Notes: a model not told the origin generated them from the sequence alone. Numbered from the stretch's first letter, positions 1-6,682 are shown. The stretch is DNA of 14,442 bases from Dehalococcoidia bacterium (GCA_009784845.1 WQXK01000017.1:1-14442); one strand, 5' to 3'. Program-made: numbers and translations.

Positions 1-588
1 CTGCTGCTGCGCATCAGCGAAAACAGCAAAATCAAAGGCGATGCCGCCATCGCACTCATTTCAACCGGAGCACTGGCAATTGGCATAATGGTCATATCAC
101 TTACAACAGGAATGAATACGGACGTATACAGTTATATGTTCGGAAGCATTCTGGCAATGAGCACAAGCGACGTAACACTGAGCGTTGCGCTCGCCTGCGT
201 GGTACTGGTACTGTTCATTTTCTTTTACAATAAGCTATTCGGTGTAACATTCGATGAAAACTTTGCCAAGGCAACCGGTGTAAAAACCTCTCTGTACAAT
301 ATGCTGATTGCCTTCCTTACGGCAATAACTATTGTGTTGGGCATGCGCATGATTGGTGCACTCTTAATTTCCAGCCTTATTCTTTTCCCGGCGCTTAGCT
401 CCATGCGTATATGCAAGAAATTCAAAAGTGTAACGATATGCGCCGCATGCGTATCGCTTGCCTGCTTTTTCATCGGCATAGTTGTGTCATACTCATATGC
501 CACCCCTGCCGGCGCAAGCGTAGTCATGGTAAACATTGCTGCATTTGCTCTGTTCTGGCTGATCAACTCGCTTAAAAAAAGAGTCTGA
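1..588 (+). CDS. Metal (zinc/manganese-type) ABC transporter permease, 3' part
   Basis: This is the last 195 residues of an integral membrane permease of the ABC-3 family (ZnuB/MntB/AdcB type), which moves Zn2+ or Mn2+ across the cytoplasmic membrane with an ATPase and a lipoprotein binding protein. The reading frame is open to the window edge, so the true start lies upstream; the first ATG in frame (88) is inside a membrane segment. Visible family signatures are the YMFGSIL stretch (residues 45-51), the MRMIGALLISSLILFPA helix (115-131) and the TPAGASVVM segment (168-176) before the last helix. At least five hydrophobic segments are seen, followed by a short basic tail (KKRV). Family length is about 265-290, so roughly 70-90 residues are missing. 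The ATPase and binding-protein genes would be expected upstream. The metal cannot be decided from this fragment. Confidence 0.9.
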   Translation: MLLRISENSKIKGDAAIALISTGALAIGIMVISLTTGMNTDVYSYMFGSILAMSTSDVTLSVALACVVLVLFIFFYNKLFGVTFDENFAKATGVKTSLYNMLIAFLTAITIVLGMRMIGALLISSLILFPALSSMRICKKFKSVTICAACVSLACFFIGIVVSYSYATPAGASVVMVNIAAFALFWLINSLKKRV

Positions 589-643
589 CTTACAAACCAT
601 TCCCGAATAGGTTGGCAAGTCTACTCTTTTTCACGTAAAAAAA

Positions 644-690
644 CCAACCCCAACGTTTGGAAACGGATAGAATCCAAACGTTGGGGTTGG
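644..690. terminator. Bidirectional rho-independent terminator between convergent genes
   Basis: An 18-bp perfect inverted repeat (arms 644-661 and 673-690, 11-base loop) lies 55 bases after the permease stop and 27 bases after the stop of the minus-strand surface protein. On the minus strand it is followed at once by a run of seven U. On the plus strand it is followed by ATTGATTTT. It can therefore end both converging transcripts; the minus-strand reading is the stronger. Confidence 0.9.
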
Positions 691-717
691 ATTGATTTTA
701 AGGATCAGTGCAGTTGT

Positions 718-2208
718 TTAGTGTGCCATTTTTCGGCGCGACATTAGGGCAAATAATATTGCCAATAGTATTGCCACTGCACCTTCAATTAAGGCGATAA
801 GTGCAAGCATGTTGCTTGCGTTTTCACCTGCCGGACCCGCATCACCCGTGGCACCTGTGGCACCTGTCGGACCTGCCGGACCTGCCGGACCAACCGGACC
901 TTCAGGACCTGTTGGACCTGTTGGACCTTCTGGACCGGTGTTGTCGTCGCTTGCATAAACTTCGAAGGAACCATCAGCTAATACGGAGTGACCTGCGTCA
1001 TCAAAGTCTGCACTCCATGTATATGGAGCACCGGTATTAGTAGTTGTTGGAGCATCGTCAACAATCTTAAACTGTGCTAAAGCTGTACGATAAGTATACA
1101 CGGTACCATTATATTGCCAGTTAGCTATATCAATGACGATTTGATCCATCCATATCCCGTTGGCGTCAACAATATCGATAACACCATAAACTGGAGCATC
1201 ACTGGTTATTTCAAAATGACCAGTATCGCCTAGGAAATAATGGTCAGCTGTTTTAATGTCATAGGTAAGCTCAACCCAAAGCATAGCGGTTAAATCAGAA
1301 GTTGAGTCGTCTGCAATGACATAATGTGTGCCATTTGCTGCGCCGTTGGGTACTATGAATGTTGCAGAAAAGATACCGTTTTCGTCTGTTTCTAACGGAT
1401 CAGGATTTGTTGCAATTTGTTCTTCATTGGTTGGAGGACCGAAAGAAAGTATGATTTGCTCTTCTGCCGCAAAACCTATACCTATAACGGTAATTTCATC
1501 GCCCGGACGAGCAACTTCTTTGTCTAAATAAAGACCGGGAAGCAGATTAATAGTTATGAACAAAGGTGATGCTGCATGAAAGCCGGTACTAAAAAGAAGT
1601 TTATATGCGCCTGTAAATGTATAAGAGCCATTGAATTCAATAGGGATTGTGACACTCCCGGGAATAATATCACCCTTAGCATCTGTCTGCATTGTGCTGA
1701 TGTCGACAGTCCAACCATCTGCGTTTTCAAGAGTAACCCACACAGTAGATAAGGCGTCAAAACCGCTGCCGGTAACGCTTATATAATTACCGGCACTAAT
1801 TGCGGTTACACCGCCAATATTAACCGAGGGCTTAACAACGAATGTAGCAGTAGTAGAATAAATCACAACACCAGACGAGTCATATTCTTTTATAGTTACG
1901 GTGTGAGCACCAGCAGGCATACTTGGAACAGCACTAGTAGTGAACGAGAATACTTCATCACCAGGATTACCGCCCAAAGTTACATCAGCTATTTCGACAT
2001 CGTTTGAACCATCATTTATGGTAACTACTATTCTACTATCATCATAGTCAGCTGTACCATAAACGGTTAAGGTAGTAATACCGACATAGCCATCTGTAGG
2101 AACTATCGTAGGACCGGCTGTGAATGCGTTCACCGGATGTGGAAACGCCGGGATGAATGCCAGCACCATTGCCAGCGTGAAGACAAGGGCTACAAATTTT
2201 TTTATCAC
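718..2208 (-). CDS. Secreted Ig-like/collagen-repeat surface protein with C-terminal membrane anchor
   Basis: A 496-residue exported protein of unknown function. The start chosen is GTG at 2208, because a perfect GGAGG lies 5 bases upstream; the in-frame TTG at 2220 would place that ribosome binding site inside the gene. Residues 1-28 are a signal peptide (basic IKK, hydrophobic core, PVNA cleavage). Residues 30-420 are beta-rich, with at least two repeats resembling IPT/TIG or other Ig-like folds, marked by phrases such as ISVTGSGF and ITVIGIGF. Residues 425-461 are 12 collagen-like Gly-X-Y triplets, rich in GPE, GPT, GPA and GAT. Residues 467-489 are a hydrophobic helix followed by the basic tail SRRKMAH, which suggests a membrane anchor with the bulk outside; no LPXTG motif is seen. 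The gene stands alone between its own promoters and a strong terminator. A role as adhesin or wall-associated stalk is only inference. Confidence 0.88.
   Translation of the reverse strand: MIKKFVALVFTLAMVLAFIPAFPHPVNAFTAGPTIVPTDGYVGITTLTVYGTADYDDSRIVVTINDGSNDVEIADVTLGGNPGDEVFSFTTSAVPSMPAGAHTVTIKEYDSSGVVIYSTTATFVVKPSVNIGGVTAISAGNYISVTGSGFDALSTVWVTLENADGWTVDISTMQTDAKGDIIPGSVTIPIEFNGSYTFTGAYKLLFSTGFHAASPLFITINLLPGLYLDKEVARPGDEITVIGIGFAAEEQIILSFGPPTNEEQIATNPDPLETDENGIFSATFIVPNGAANGTHYVIADDSTSDLTAMLWVELTYDIKTADHYFLGDTGHFEITSDAPVYGVIDIVDANGIWMDQIVIDIANWQYNGTVYTYRTALAQFKIVDDAPTTTNTGAPYTWSADFDDAGHSVLADGSFEVYASDDNTGPEGPTGPTGPEGPVGPAGPAGPTGATGATGDAGPAGENASNMLALIALIEGAVAILLAILFALMSRRKMAH
826..936 (-). 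repeat. Collagen-like Gly-X-Y coding repeat
   Basis: Twelve successive Gly-X-Y codon triplets plus one Gly inside the surface protein gene. At DNA level this is a degenerate 9-bp tandem repeat built on GGT/GGA-CCx-xxx units. Such tracts form trimeric triple helices in bacterial surface proteins and expand or shrink by slippage. Here the tract sits between the Ig-like region and the membrane anchor, where it could act as a spacer. Confidence 0.9.
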
Positions 2209-2213
2209 TTTGA

Positions 2214-2218
2214 CCTCC
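2214..2218 (-). promoter_or_regulatory. Ribosome binding site fixing a GTG start at 2208
   Basis: GGAGG on the minus strand, 5 bases before GTG at 2208. This is the only well-placed Shine-Dalgarno sequence near the gene start, and it rules against the upstream TTG at 2220. Confidence 0.85.
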
Positions 2219-2288
2219 AACTAATTATATTTTTGCCCATTTATTAAGCGGTAAGGCCTCCGCGTATGTTTCTGCTTATTAAACGCAA

Positions 2289-2324
2289 AAAAGCGGTCTT
2301 CCTTCGGAAAAGGAAGCCGCTTTT
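2289..2324 (-). terminator. Terminator hairpin inside the leader (attenuator candidate)
   Basis: On the minus strand AAAAGCGGCTTCCTT pairs with AAGGAAG-A-CCGCTTTT: 15 bp with a single bulged base and a 5-base loop, followed by a run of six T in total. It lies between the minus-strand promoters and the start codon at 2208, so it would stop transcription before the gene unless read through or disrupted. On the plus strand it is also followed by TTTT, but no plus-strand gene ends here. Confidence 0.7.
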
Positions 2325-2397
2325 ATGATTTTCGTTAAATTATTTGTATCAGAGTATGACGAAAGAGCGGGATTAACCGCTGCCTGCCTGCCTAAAA

Positions 2398-2425
2398 ATT
2401 ATGTTATCTGTTTCCATTTTGTCAA
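2398..2425 (-). promoter_or_regulatory. Second, downstream minus-strand promoter
   Basis: A second TTGACA (2420-2425) lies 16 bases from CATAAT (2398-2403) on the minus strand, 49 bases downstream of the first promoter. Its expected start is near 2391, still upstream of the leader terminator. It is weaker at the -10 box than the distal promoter. Confidence 0.5.
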
Positions 2426-2446
2426 CAAATTCCCAATTTGCAGCGT

Positions 2447-2474
2447 ATTATAGCAAAAACATTTTCGCTGTCAA
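2447..2474 (-). promoter_or_regulatory. Consensus sigma-A promoter for the surface protein leader
   Basis: On the minus strand the -35 box TTGACA (2469-2474) and the -10 box TATAAT (2447-2452) are both perfect matches to the consensus, separated by 16 bases. The expected transcription start is near 2440. Confidence 0.85.
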
Positions 2475-2618
2475 ACATATCTTGCTACAATGGATAAGCA
2501 TATACAAGGATTATTTTCATTCTTACCGAACGGCTATGAATCTATAAAGGATAAAAATAGCATATTGCGCCAAGTGCAACGCCCCCCCCGATTTGGAGGA
2601 TATGCCCCACTTTGGTAC

Positions 2619-2638
2619 TTTGTCGGGCAGCCGACAAA
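2619..2638. repeat. Perfect 8-bp inverted repeat upstream of the operon promoter
   Basis: TTTGTCGG and CCGACAAA are separated by 4 bases (GCAG). No T-run follows on either strand, so it is not a standard terminator. It lies about 30 bases upstream of the -35 box of the operon and could be a protein-binding site or an isolated hairpin. Apart from this and a run of eight C at 2582-2589, I see nothing in 2475-2660. Confidence 0.4.
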
Positions 2639-2666
2639 AGCTGCTTTGTGAATTTAAAACACAATA

Positions 2667-2695
2667 TTGAATTTGGCGCCGAATTCTGCCATAAT
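2667..2695 (+). promoter_or_regulatory. Promoter of the 2-oxoacid oxidoreductase/acyl-CoA synthetase operon
   Basis: The -35 box TTGAAT (2667-2672) and the -10 box CATAAT (2690-2695) are 17 bases apart, with an extended -10 TG at 2687-2688. The expected start is near 2702, giving a leader of about 60 bases before the ATG at 2763. No competing promoter was seen closer to the gene. Confidence 0.65.
2669..2686. promoter_or_regulatory. Candidate operator: 18-bp near-perfect palindrome in the promoter
   Basis: GAATTTGGCGCCGAATTC is a palindrome with one mismatched pair, centred on GGCGCC. It spans the end of the -35 box and most of the -35/-10 spacer. A protein bound here would block RNA polymerase. 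The XRE-cupin regulator encoded at 6116-6679 in the same operon is the obvious candidate ligand-responsive factor, but that link is inference. Confidence 0.5.
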
Positions 2696-2731
2696 TTTCC
2701 GCTGGTGTCGCGAATAGCGAAAAAGTCGCAA

Positions 2732-2755
2732 GCACGGAAAATGCCGTGCGGGAGG
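2732..2755 (+). promoter_or_regulatory. Leader hairpin abutting the operon's first ribosome binding site
   Basis: GCACGG (2732-2737) pairs with CCGTGC (2744-2749) across a 6-base loop, and the Shine-Dalgarno GGAGG (2751-2755) begins one base after the stem. GGAGG is 7 bases from the ATG at 2763, which supports that start. Just upstream, GCGA (2717-2720) can pair with TCGC on either side (2708-2711 or 2726-2729), so alternative folds are possible. Confidence 0.45.
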
Positions 2756-2762
2756 TAAGCGA

Positions 2763-3443
2763 ATGCGCTTGGCGAGAGTCACGCTTTTTGCCGGCCATTT
2801 TGGCAGCGGCAAAACAGGTATAGCTGTGGCTTATGCCTTGTGGGCCAAACAACAAAAAGATCGTGTGGTATTATGCGATTTGGATATTGTAAACCCATAC
2901 TTCCGAATGGCTGGTGCCGCAGAGGCTCTCAAGAGAGCCGGCGTTGGTCTAATCGCCTCCCGTTTTGCGGGCACAAACGTAGAAGCACCGGCCATACCGG
3001 TGGAGACGCTCGCGATATTTGATGATATCGGCATTACCGGCGTCATTGACTTAGGAGGAGATGATCGCGGTGCCTTGGCGCTCGGAAGATATGCCGGGCT
3101 TTTGCAGGGAAGCGGTGCGTTTGAGATGCTTTTGGTTATAAACCAGTATCGTCCGCTTACGCGCAACATAGACGACTTGTGCCGGATTAAAAATGAAATT
3201 GAAACAGCCAGCATGGTAGGTTTCACCGGGCTTATCAACAACTCCAATCTTGCGACGGAGACAACGCTGCAAGACGTGATTGCCACAGCAGATTTTGCCA
3301 CGGAAGCCTCTGAAAAACTGGCTCTGCCGCTGAAAATGACAGCGATTGACAATCGCCTGCTCCAAAGCGAGGAAGCCAAAGAGGAAGCACGCCTTACATT
3401 AGGTGAGGTCTTTCCTATGGCTTTATACCCAAACCAGTTCTGA
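2763..3443 (+). CDS. P-loop ATPase of the MinD/ParA/CobQ-like class, associated with the oxidoreductase
   Basis: A 226-residue soluble protein with a nucleotide-binding fold of the SIMIBI type. The P-loop is GHFGSGKT (residues 11-18). A conserved CDLDIVNPYFR segment (38-48) matches the switch/aspartate region after the second strand, and VIDLGGDD (94-101) is the Walker B/switch II strand. An NN pair (159-160) lies where the base-recognition loop is expected. No CxxC motif is present, so it is not an obvious Fe-S scaffold like Mrp/NBP35. It is the first gene of the operon, 30 bases before the ferredoxin subunit, with GGAGG 7 bases before ATG. The position suggests a role in assembly, activation or regulation of the oxidoreductase complex, but the reaction it drives is unknown. 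Confidence 0.85.
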   Translation: MRLARVTLFAGHFGSGKTGIAVAYALWAKQQKDRVVLCDLDIVNPYFRMAGAAEALKRAGVGLIASRFAGTNVEAPAIPVETLAIFDDIGITGVIDLGGDDRGALALGRYAGLLQGSGAFEMLLVINQYRPLTRNIDDLCRIKNEIETASMVGFTGLINNSNLATETTLQDVIATADFATEASEKLALPLKMTAIDNRLLQSEEAKEEARLTLGEVFPMALYPNQF

Positions 3444-3473
3444 AAACTGCGCACGTCCGAAAGGGGAGAAAAC

Positions 3474-3680
3474 ATGGCAAATGTAACGTTTAAAACGGAT
3501 GAATGCAAGGGATGCGGGCTGTGCGTGCAGGCCTGTCCGCAGAAGATTGTGAGCCTTGGAGAGCATAAAATCAACGCCAAGGGTTTCCGTCCGGCGGGCA
3601 TAACAGATACAGAGGCATGTATTGGGTGTGCATTCTGCGCCATGATGTGCCCCGATGCTGTCATCACAGTGGAAAAGTAA
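3474..3680 (+). CDS. 2-oxoacid:ferredoxin oxidoreductase delta subunit (2x[4Fe-4S] ferredoxin)
   Basis: A 68-residue ferredoxin-type subunit that passes electrons from the catalytic subunits to soluble ferredoxin. Two complete CxxCxxCxxxCP motifs are visible, Cys 11/14/17/21 and Cys 49/52/55/59, each binding one [4Fe-4S] cluster. Length and position directly before the alpha gene fit the delta subunit of four-subunit 2-oxoacid oxidoreductases (VOR/KOR/POR). The GGGGAG ribosome binding site lies 5 bases before the ATG. The next gene starts 13 bases downstream. A free-standing ferredoxin is an alternative, but the gene order makes a complex subunit more likely. Confidence 0.93.
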   Translation: MANVTFKTDECKGCGLCVQACPQKIVSLGEHKINAKGFRPAGITDTEACIGCAFCAMMCPDAVITVEK

Positions 3681-3693
3681 GAGAGGTATAGAT

Positions 3694-4767
3694 ATGGCTG
3701 CAAAGGTTTTGATGAAAGGAAATGAGGCTATTGCCGAAGGGGCATTGCTTGCAGGCTGCCGGCACTACTTCGGTTATCCCATCACGCCACAATCGGAAAT
3801 AGCGGCCTATATGGCCAAGAAAATGCCCAAACTAAATGGTACTTTCCTGCAGGCAGAAAGCGAGGTGGCCGCCATCAATATGGTCATCGGCGCCTCCGCT
3901 GCAGGGGTACGTGTTATGACGTCCTCCTCCAGCCCAGGCTTCGCTTTGAAAAGCGAGGGGCTGAGCTACCTTGCCGGCTGTGATCTGCCGGCCGTTGTGG
4001 TTAACATTCAACGCGGGGGGCCGGGTCTTGGCGGCATTCAGCCGTCACAGGCAGACTACTATCATGCCACAAGAAGCGCCGGTCACGGCGACTTTCATAT
4101 GCTTGTGCTGGCACCGAATAGCGTGCAGGAGATGCTGGACCTTGCCTTTGATGCGTTTGATCTGGCGGATGAATACCGCATCACGGTTGCTATACTGGCC
4201 GACGGCACGCTGGGTCAGATGATGGAACCGGTTGATACCGGCGCCAAGACGCCGCGTGCGCACGTCGACAAGCCATGGGCGCTTAGCGGCACCGAGGAAA
4301 AACGCCCGGCAAACCTTATAAGCTCGCTTTATCTTATGCCGCAAGAGCTTGAGGCTACGGTGTTTAAGCGTTATGAGCGCTACAAAACAATTGAAGAAAA
4401 AGAAACGCGTTTTGAGGAGTATCTTACCGACGATGCCGATATCGTGGTGGTAGCCTATGGCGCGACCTCACGCATTGCCCAGAACGCCATTGATAGCATG
4501 CGGGAAGAGGGTATTAAAGTCGGACTTTTACGTCCCATCACGCTTTGGCCGTTCCCCAAGAAACCCCTGTATGAACTCGCTCAAAAAGCACGCGCTTTTG
4601 TGGCGGCGGAGTTGAGTATGGGACAGATGGCGGATGACGTGGAGTTTGCTATACGCTGCTGCAAACCGGTGCTAAAATGCTACCATACAGGCGGGGTGAT
4701 AATCACACCGGAAGAATTGTCGCACAAGATTCGCGAAGCCGCCTCAATGCAGTCTCAGAACGCGTAG
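3694..4767 (+). CDS. vorB: 2-oxoacid:ferredoxin oxidoreductase alpha subunit, VorB type
   Basis: A 357-residue subunit containing the pyrimidine-binding (domain I) and transketolase C-terminal (domain II) parts of a thiamine-diphosphate-dependent oxidoreductase. It helps convert a 2-oxoacid plus CoA to acyl-CoA, CO2 and reduced ferredoxin, reversibly. The VorB-like signature YPITPQSE is at residues 28-35. Other family marks are AESE (54-57, with the glutamate expected to activate TPP), TSSSSPGFAL (76-85) and NIQRGGPG (104-111). The domain II core begins near residue 250 (IVVVAYGATSRIAQ) and runs through LLRPITLWPFP. The start at 3694 follows GAGAGG by 7 bases; the frame opens further to 3655, but that would overlap the ferredoxin gene and has no ribosome binding site. 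Closest by motif to the 2-ketoisovalerate enzymes, but substrate cannot be fixed from sequence alone (2-oxoglutarate or aryl-pyruvates are alternatives). Confidence 0.92.
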   Translation: MAAKVLMKGNEAIAEGALLAGCRHYFGYPITPQSEIAAYMAKKMPKLNGTFLQAESEVAAINMVIGASAAGVRVMTSSSSPGFALKSEGLSYLAGCDLPAVVVNIQRGGPGLGGIQPSQADYYHATRSAGHGDFHMLVLAPNSVQEMLDLAFDAFDLADEYRITVAILADGTLGQMMEPVDTGAKTPRAHVDKPWALSGTEEKRPANLISSLYLMPQELEATVFKRYERYKTIEEKETRFEEYLTDDADIVVVAYGATSRIAQNAIDSMREEGIKVGLLRPITLWPFPKKPLYELAQKARAFVAAELSMGQMADDVEFAIRCCKPVLKCYHTGGVIITPEELSHKIREAASMQSQNA

Positions 4768-4783
4768 AAGGAAGGGAGAGAAT

Positions 4784-5539
4784 ATGGCAATTATATTTGA
4801 AAAGACAAAAGCCCTTACCGACGCGACGATGCACTACTGCCCTGGATGCACACACGGCATCATCCATCGCCTTGTAGCTGAGGCACTGGACGAGTTGGGA
4901 TTGCTTGGCAAAGCCATAGGCCTTGCGCCTGTTGGTTGTGCAGTATTCGCTTATAACTATTTGAATTGTGATATGGCTCAGGCCGCCCATGGACGTGCCC
5001 CTGCCGTGGCCACCGGCATTAAACGCGCCAGACCGCAGAATATCGTTTTCACCTACCAAGGCGACGGGGATCTGGCAGCCATAGGCATGGCGGAAACTAT
5101 CCACGCGGCTGCGCGCGGCGAAAACATCACTATTATCTTTGTAAACAATGCCATCTATGGCATGACAGGCGGGCAGATGGCACCCACCACTGTTGTTGGG
5201 CAGCTAACACAGACGTCCCCCTATGGCCGTGATGCGGCGACCGCCGGATACCCGCTACGCATATGCGAAATGTTGAGTACGATTGATGGGGCGGCCTATA
5301 TTGAGCGCGTATCGGTTGATTGCGTAAAAAATGTGCGCAACGCCAAAAAAGCCATCCTAAAGGCATTCCAGACACAAGTCGATGCCAAAGGCTTTTCTCT
5401 GGTGGAGGTAATCTCCTCCTGCCCGACAAACTGGGGCGTCGAGCCGCTTGAGGCGCTTGACTGGCTGCGCGAACATATGCTGCCTGTCTATCCATTGGGT
5501 GTGTTCAAAAACAAAACAGATGCGGAGGCGTCCAAATGA
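4784..5539 (+). CDS. 2-oxoacid:ferredoxin oxidoreductase beta subunit (TPP-binding)
   Basis: A 251-residue subunit that binds the diphosphate end of thiamine diphosphate through Mg2+. The TPP motif starts at GDGD (residues 93-96) and ends with NN (121-122), followed by AIYGMTGGQ (123-131). CPGC (19-22) and Cys 52 are the usual N-terminal cysteines, which in related enzymes hold an additional [4Fe-4S] cluster near the TPP. HGRAPAVATGIK (69-80) is another family mark. GGGAG lies 7 bases before ATG. The stop overlaps the start of the gamma gene by 4 bases (ATGA), so the two are probably translationally coupled. Length is normal for the family. Confidence 0.94.
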   Translation: MAIIFEKTKALTDATMHYCPGCTHGIIHRLVAEALDELGLLGKAIGLAPVGCAVFAYNYLNCDMAQAAHGRAPAVATGIKRARPQNIVFTYQGDGDLAAIGMAETIHAAARGENITIIFVNNAIYGMTGGQMAPTTVVGQLTQTSPYGRDAATAGYPLRICEMLSTIDGAAYIERVSVDCVKNVRNAKKAILKAFQTQVDAKGFSLVEVISSCPTNWGVEPLEALDWLREHMLPVYPLGVFKNKTDAEASK

Positions 5540-6087
5540 GCCCAAGTATGACGCGTTTGTTGCTGGCAGGGTTTGGCGGACAGGGCATCCTCTTTGCCGG
5601 AAAGTTTGTGGCATCATTGGGACTGGCTCAGGAACGCCATGTTTCGTGGCTGCCAAGCTACGGGCCTGAGATGCGTGGCGGTGCGGCCAACTGCAGCGTA
5701 ATTCTCTCTGATGCGCGCATTGGCTCACCCATCGTATCCACGCCGGATATTCTGGTTTGCATGAATCTGCCGGCATTGGATATGTTTGAGCATGCCACTG
5801 CAACAGGCGGGACGTTGTTTTATGACAACTCACTGATTCTACGCATGCCGGAGCGCAGCGACATCAGCATTTTCGGTATACCGGCAACTCAAATCGCCAC
5901 AGACAAGCATATGTCGGCGCTAGCCAACGTGGTGCTTTTGGGCAAGCTGTTGCGTGAAACAAAACTCTGCGATGAGGCAACTGCCGGGCGCGTAATGCAA
6001 AGCATAGTTCCGGCGCGCAAGCAGGAAATTTTGGCAATGAATCTGGAAGCCCTGACATTGGGCTTTCAATACGATACAGAGGCCTAG
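5536..6087 (+). CDS. 2-oxoacid:ferredoxin oxidoreductase gamma subunit
   Basis: A 183-residue subunit of the pyruvate/ketoisovalerate oxidoreductase gamma family. It contributes to CoA handling and to the contact between the catalytic halves. The N-terminal GFGGQGI loop (residues 12-18) and SYGPEMRGG (41-49) are the two diagnostic motifs of the family. It starts inside the ATGA overlap with the beta gene and ends 28 bases before the regulator gene. With delta, alpha and beta this completes a four-subunit heteromer with no subunit missing. The gene order delta-alpha-beta-gamma is common in archaeal and clostridial clusters. Confidence 0.93.
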   Translation: MSPSMTRLLLAGFGGQGILFAGKFVASLGLAQERHVSWLPSYGPEMRGGAANCSVILSDARIGSPIVSTPDILVCMNLPALDMFEHATATGGTLFYDNSLILRMPERSDISIFGIPATQIATDKHMSALANVVLLGKLLRETKLCDEATAGRVMQSIVPARKQEILAMNLEALTLGFQYDTEA

Positions 6088-6115
6088 TCCACCAGACTGC
6101 AAAGGAGAATGGAAT

Positions 6116-6679
6116 ATGTCTGAAATGAATCGTGAAATTGGAAAGCGTATAAAAGGCATACGCACGCTGAATAAACTGACGCCAGATGAGTTTGCCAAGA
6201 GAGCAGGCACAACTCCGGAGCAGTTATCCCAATATGAGGATGGCAGCGTTGAAATTCCCGTGAGCTTTCTGCATGATTTGTCGCAGCATTTTGATATCAG
6301 TATGACTGAGCTTTTGAGCGGGGAAAGCGCCAAGCTGTCGCTGTACTCGGTGGTGCGCAAGGGCAAAGGTGTGGGCGTCAGCCGCAGGAAAGATTATGAT
6401 TACCAGTCGCTTGCATACAACTTTGCAGAACGCACGATAGATCCATTTTACATCACAATAGAGCCAAAGCAGGACAACGACACCCCATCATTGGTTTGCC
6501 ACGCAGGGCAGGAATTCCACTATGTGCTTGATGGTACAGTACGCGTGAAAATTGACAAACACGAAACAGTCCTTCAGACAGGAGATTCGGTTTACTTTGA
6601 TTCCACCTACCCGCATAGCATTGAGGCCTTGGAAAACAAAACAGCACACATGATCATCGTCATCTCGGGAAAGGAATAG
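6116..6679 (+). CDS. XRE-family transcriptional regulator with C-terminal cupin domain
   Basis: A 187-residue two-domain regulator. Residues about 8-64 form an XRE-type helix-turn-helix (IGKRIKGIRTLNKLTPDEFA then TPEQLSQYE as the recognition region). Residues about 113-184 form a small cupin beta-barrel; His129, Glu133, His135 and His167 are placed as in metal-binding cupins (motif 1 begins HAGQEFHYVLDG, motif 2 begins GDSVYFDS). Family members sense a small molecule through the cupin and control the neighbouring catabolic or transport genes. AGGAG lies 8 bases before ATG. The stop is only 3 bases before the acyl-CoA synthetase, so regulator and enzyme are cotranscribed. A binding site may be the palindrome at 2669-2686. 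The effector is unknown; an acyl acid, 2-oxoacid or acyl-CoA would suit the context. Confidence 0.9.
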   Translation: MSEMNREIGKRIKGIRTLNKLTPDEFAKRAGTTPEQLSQYEDGSVEIPVSFLHDLSQHFDISMTELLSGESAKLSLYSVVRKGKGVGVSRRKDYDYQSLAYNFAERTIDPFYITIEPKQDNDTPSLVCHAGQEFHYVLDGTVRVKIDKHETVLQTGDSVYFDSTYPHSIEALENKTAHMIIVISGKE

Positions 6680-6682
6680 GCT

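Larger units (their letters stand above)
2209..2440 (-). promoter_or_regulatory. Long structured 5' leader of the surface protein gene
   Basis: If transcription starts about 7 bases after the distal -10 box, the surface-protein mRNA has a leader of about 230 bases. It contains three successive hairpins with GCGG/CCGC stems at 2367-2380, 2289-2324 and 2248-2263. The middle one is a full intrinsic terminator. Near the 5' end the RNA can also form a small CAAATT/AATTTG hairpin, and the leader carries a CAGG-type tetranucleotide repeat around 2380-2393. I do not recognise a known riboswitch class. The promoter-to-terminator part (about 155 bases) could equally be an independent small RNA. Confidence 0.45.

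Noticed and set aside
826..936. Collagen-coding tract considered as a CRISPR or DNA satellite
   Set aside because: The repeat unit is 9 bp and keeps the reading frame as Gly-X-Y; there are no spacers.
2209..2220. TTG start at 2220 for the surface protein
   Set aside because: This start would put the perfect GGAGG inside the coding sequence; GTG at 2208 is correctly spaced from it.
2523..2855. Minus-strand 110-codon frame across the divergent region
   Set aside because: It crosses the plus-strand promoter and the P-loop coding region, has no ribosome binding site and no recognisable domain. It is a chance frame.
3655..3693. Upstream start for the oxidoreductase alpha subunit
   Set aside because: It would overlap the ferredoxin gene and lacks a ribosome binding site. 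ATG at 3694 has GAGAGG 7 bases upstream and matches the family's N-terminus.
2831..3703. Long (290-codon) minus-strand frame opposite the P-loop ATPase and ferredoxin genes
   Set aside because: The plus strand encodes clear, motif-bearing proteins over the same bases. The antisense product is Ser/Pro-rich with no domain, as expected for a shadow.
5133..5495. Minus-strand frame opposite the TPP-binding subunit
   Set aside because: The sense strand carries the full TPP motif in an intact gene; the antisense frame has no start signal.
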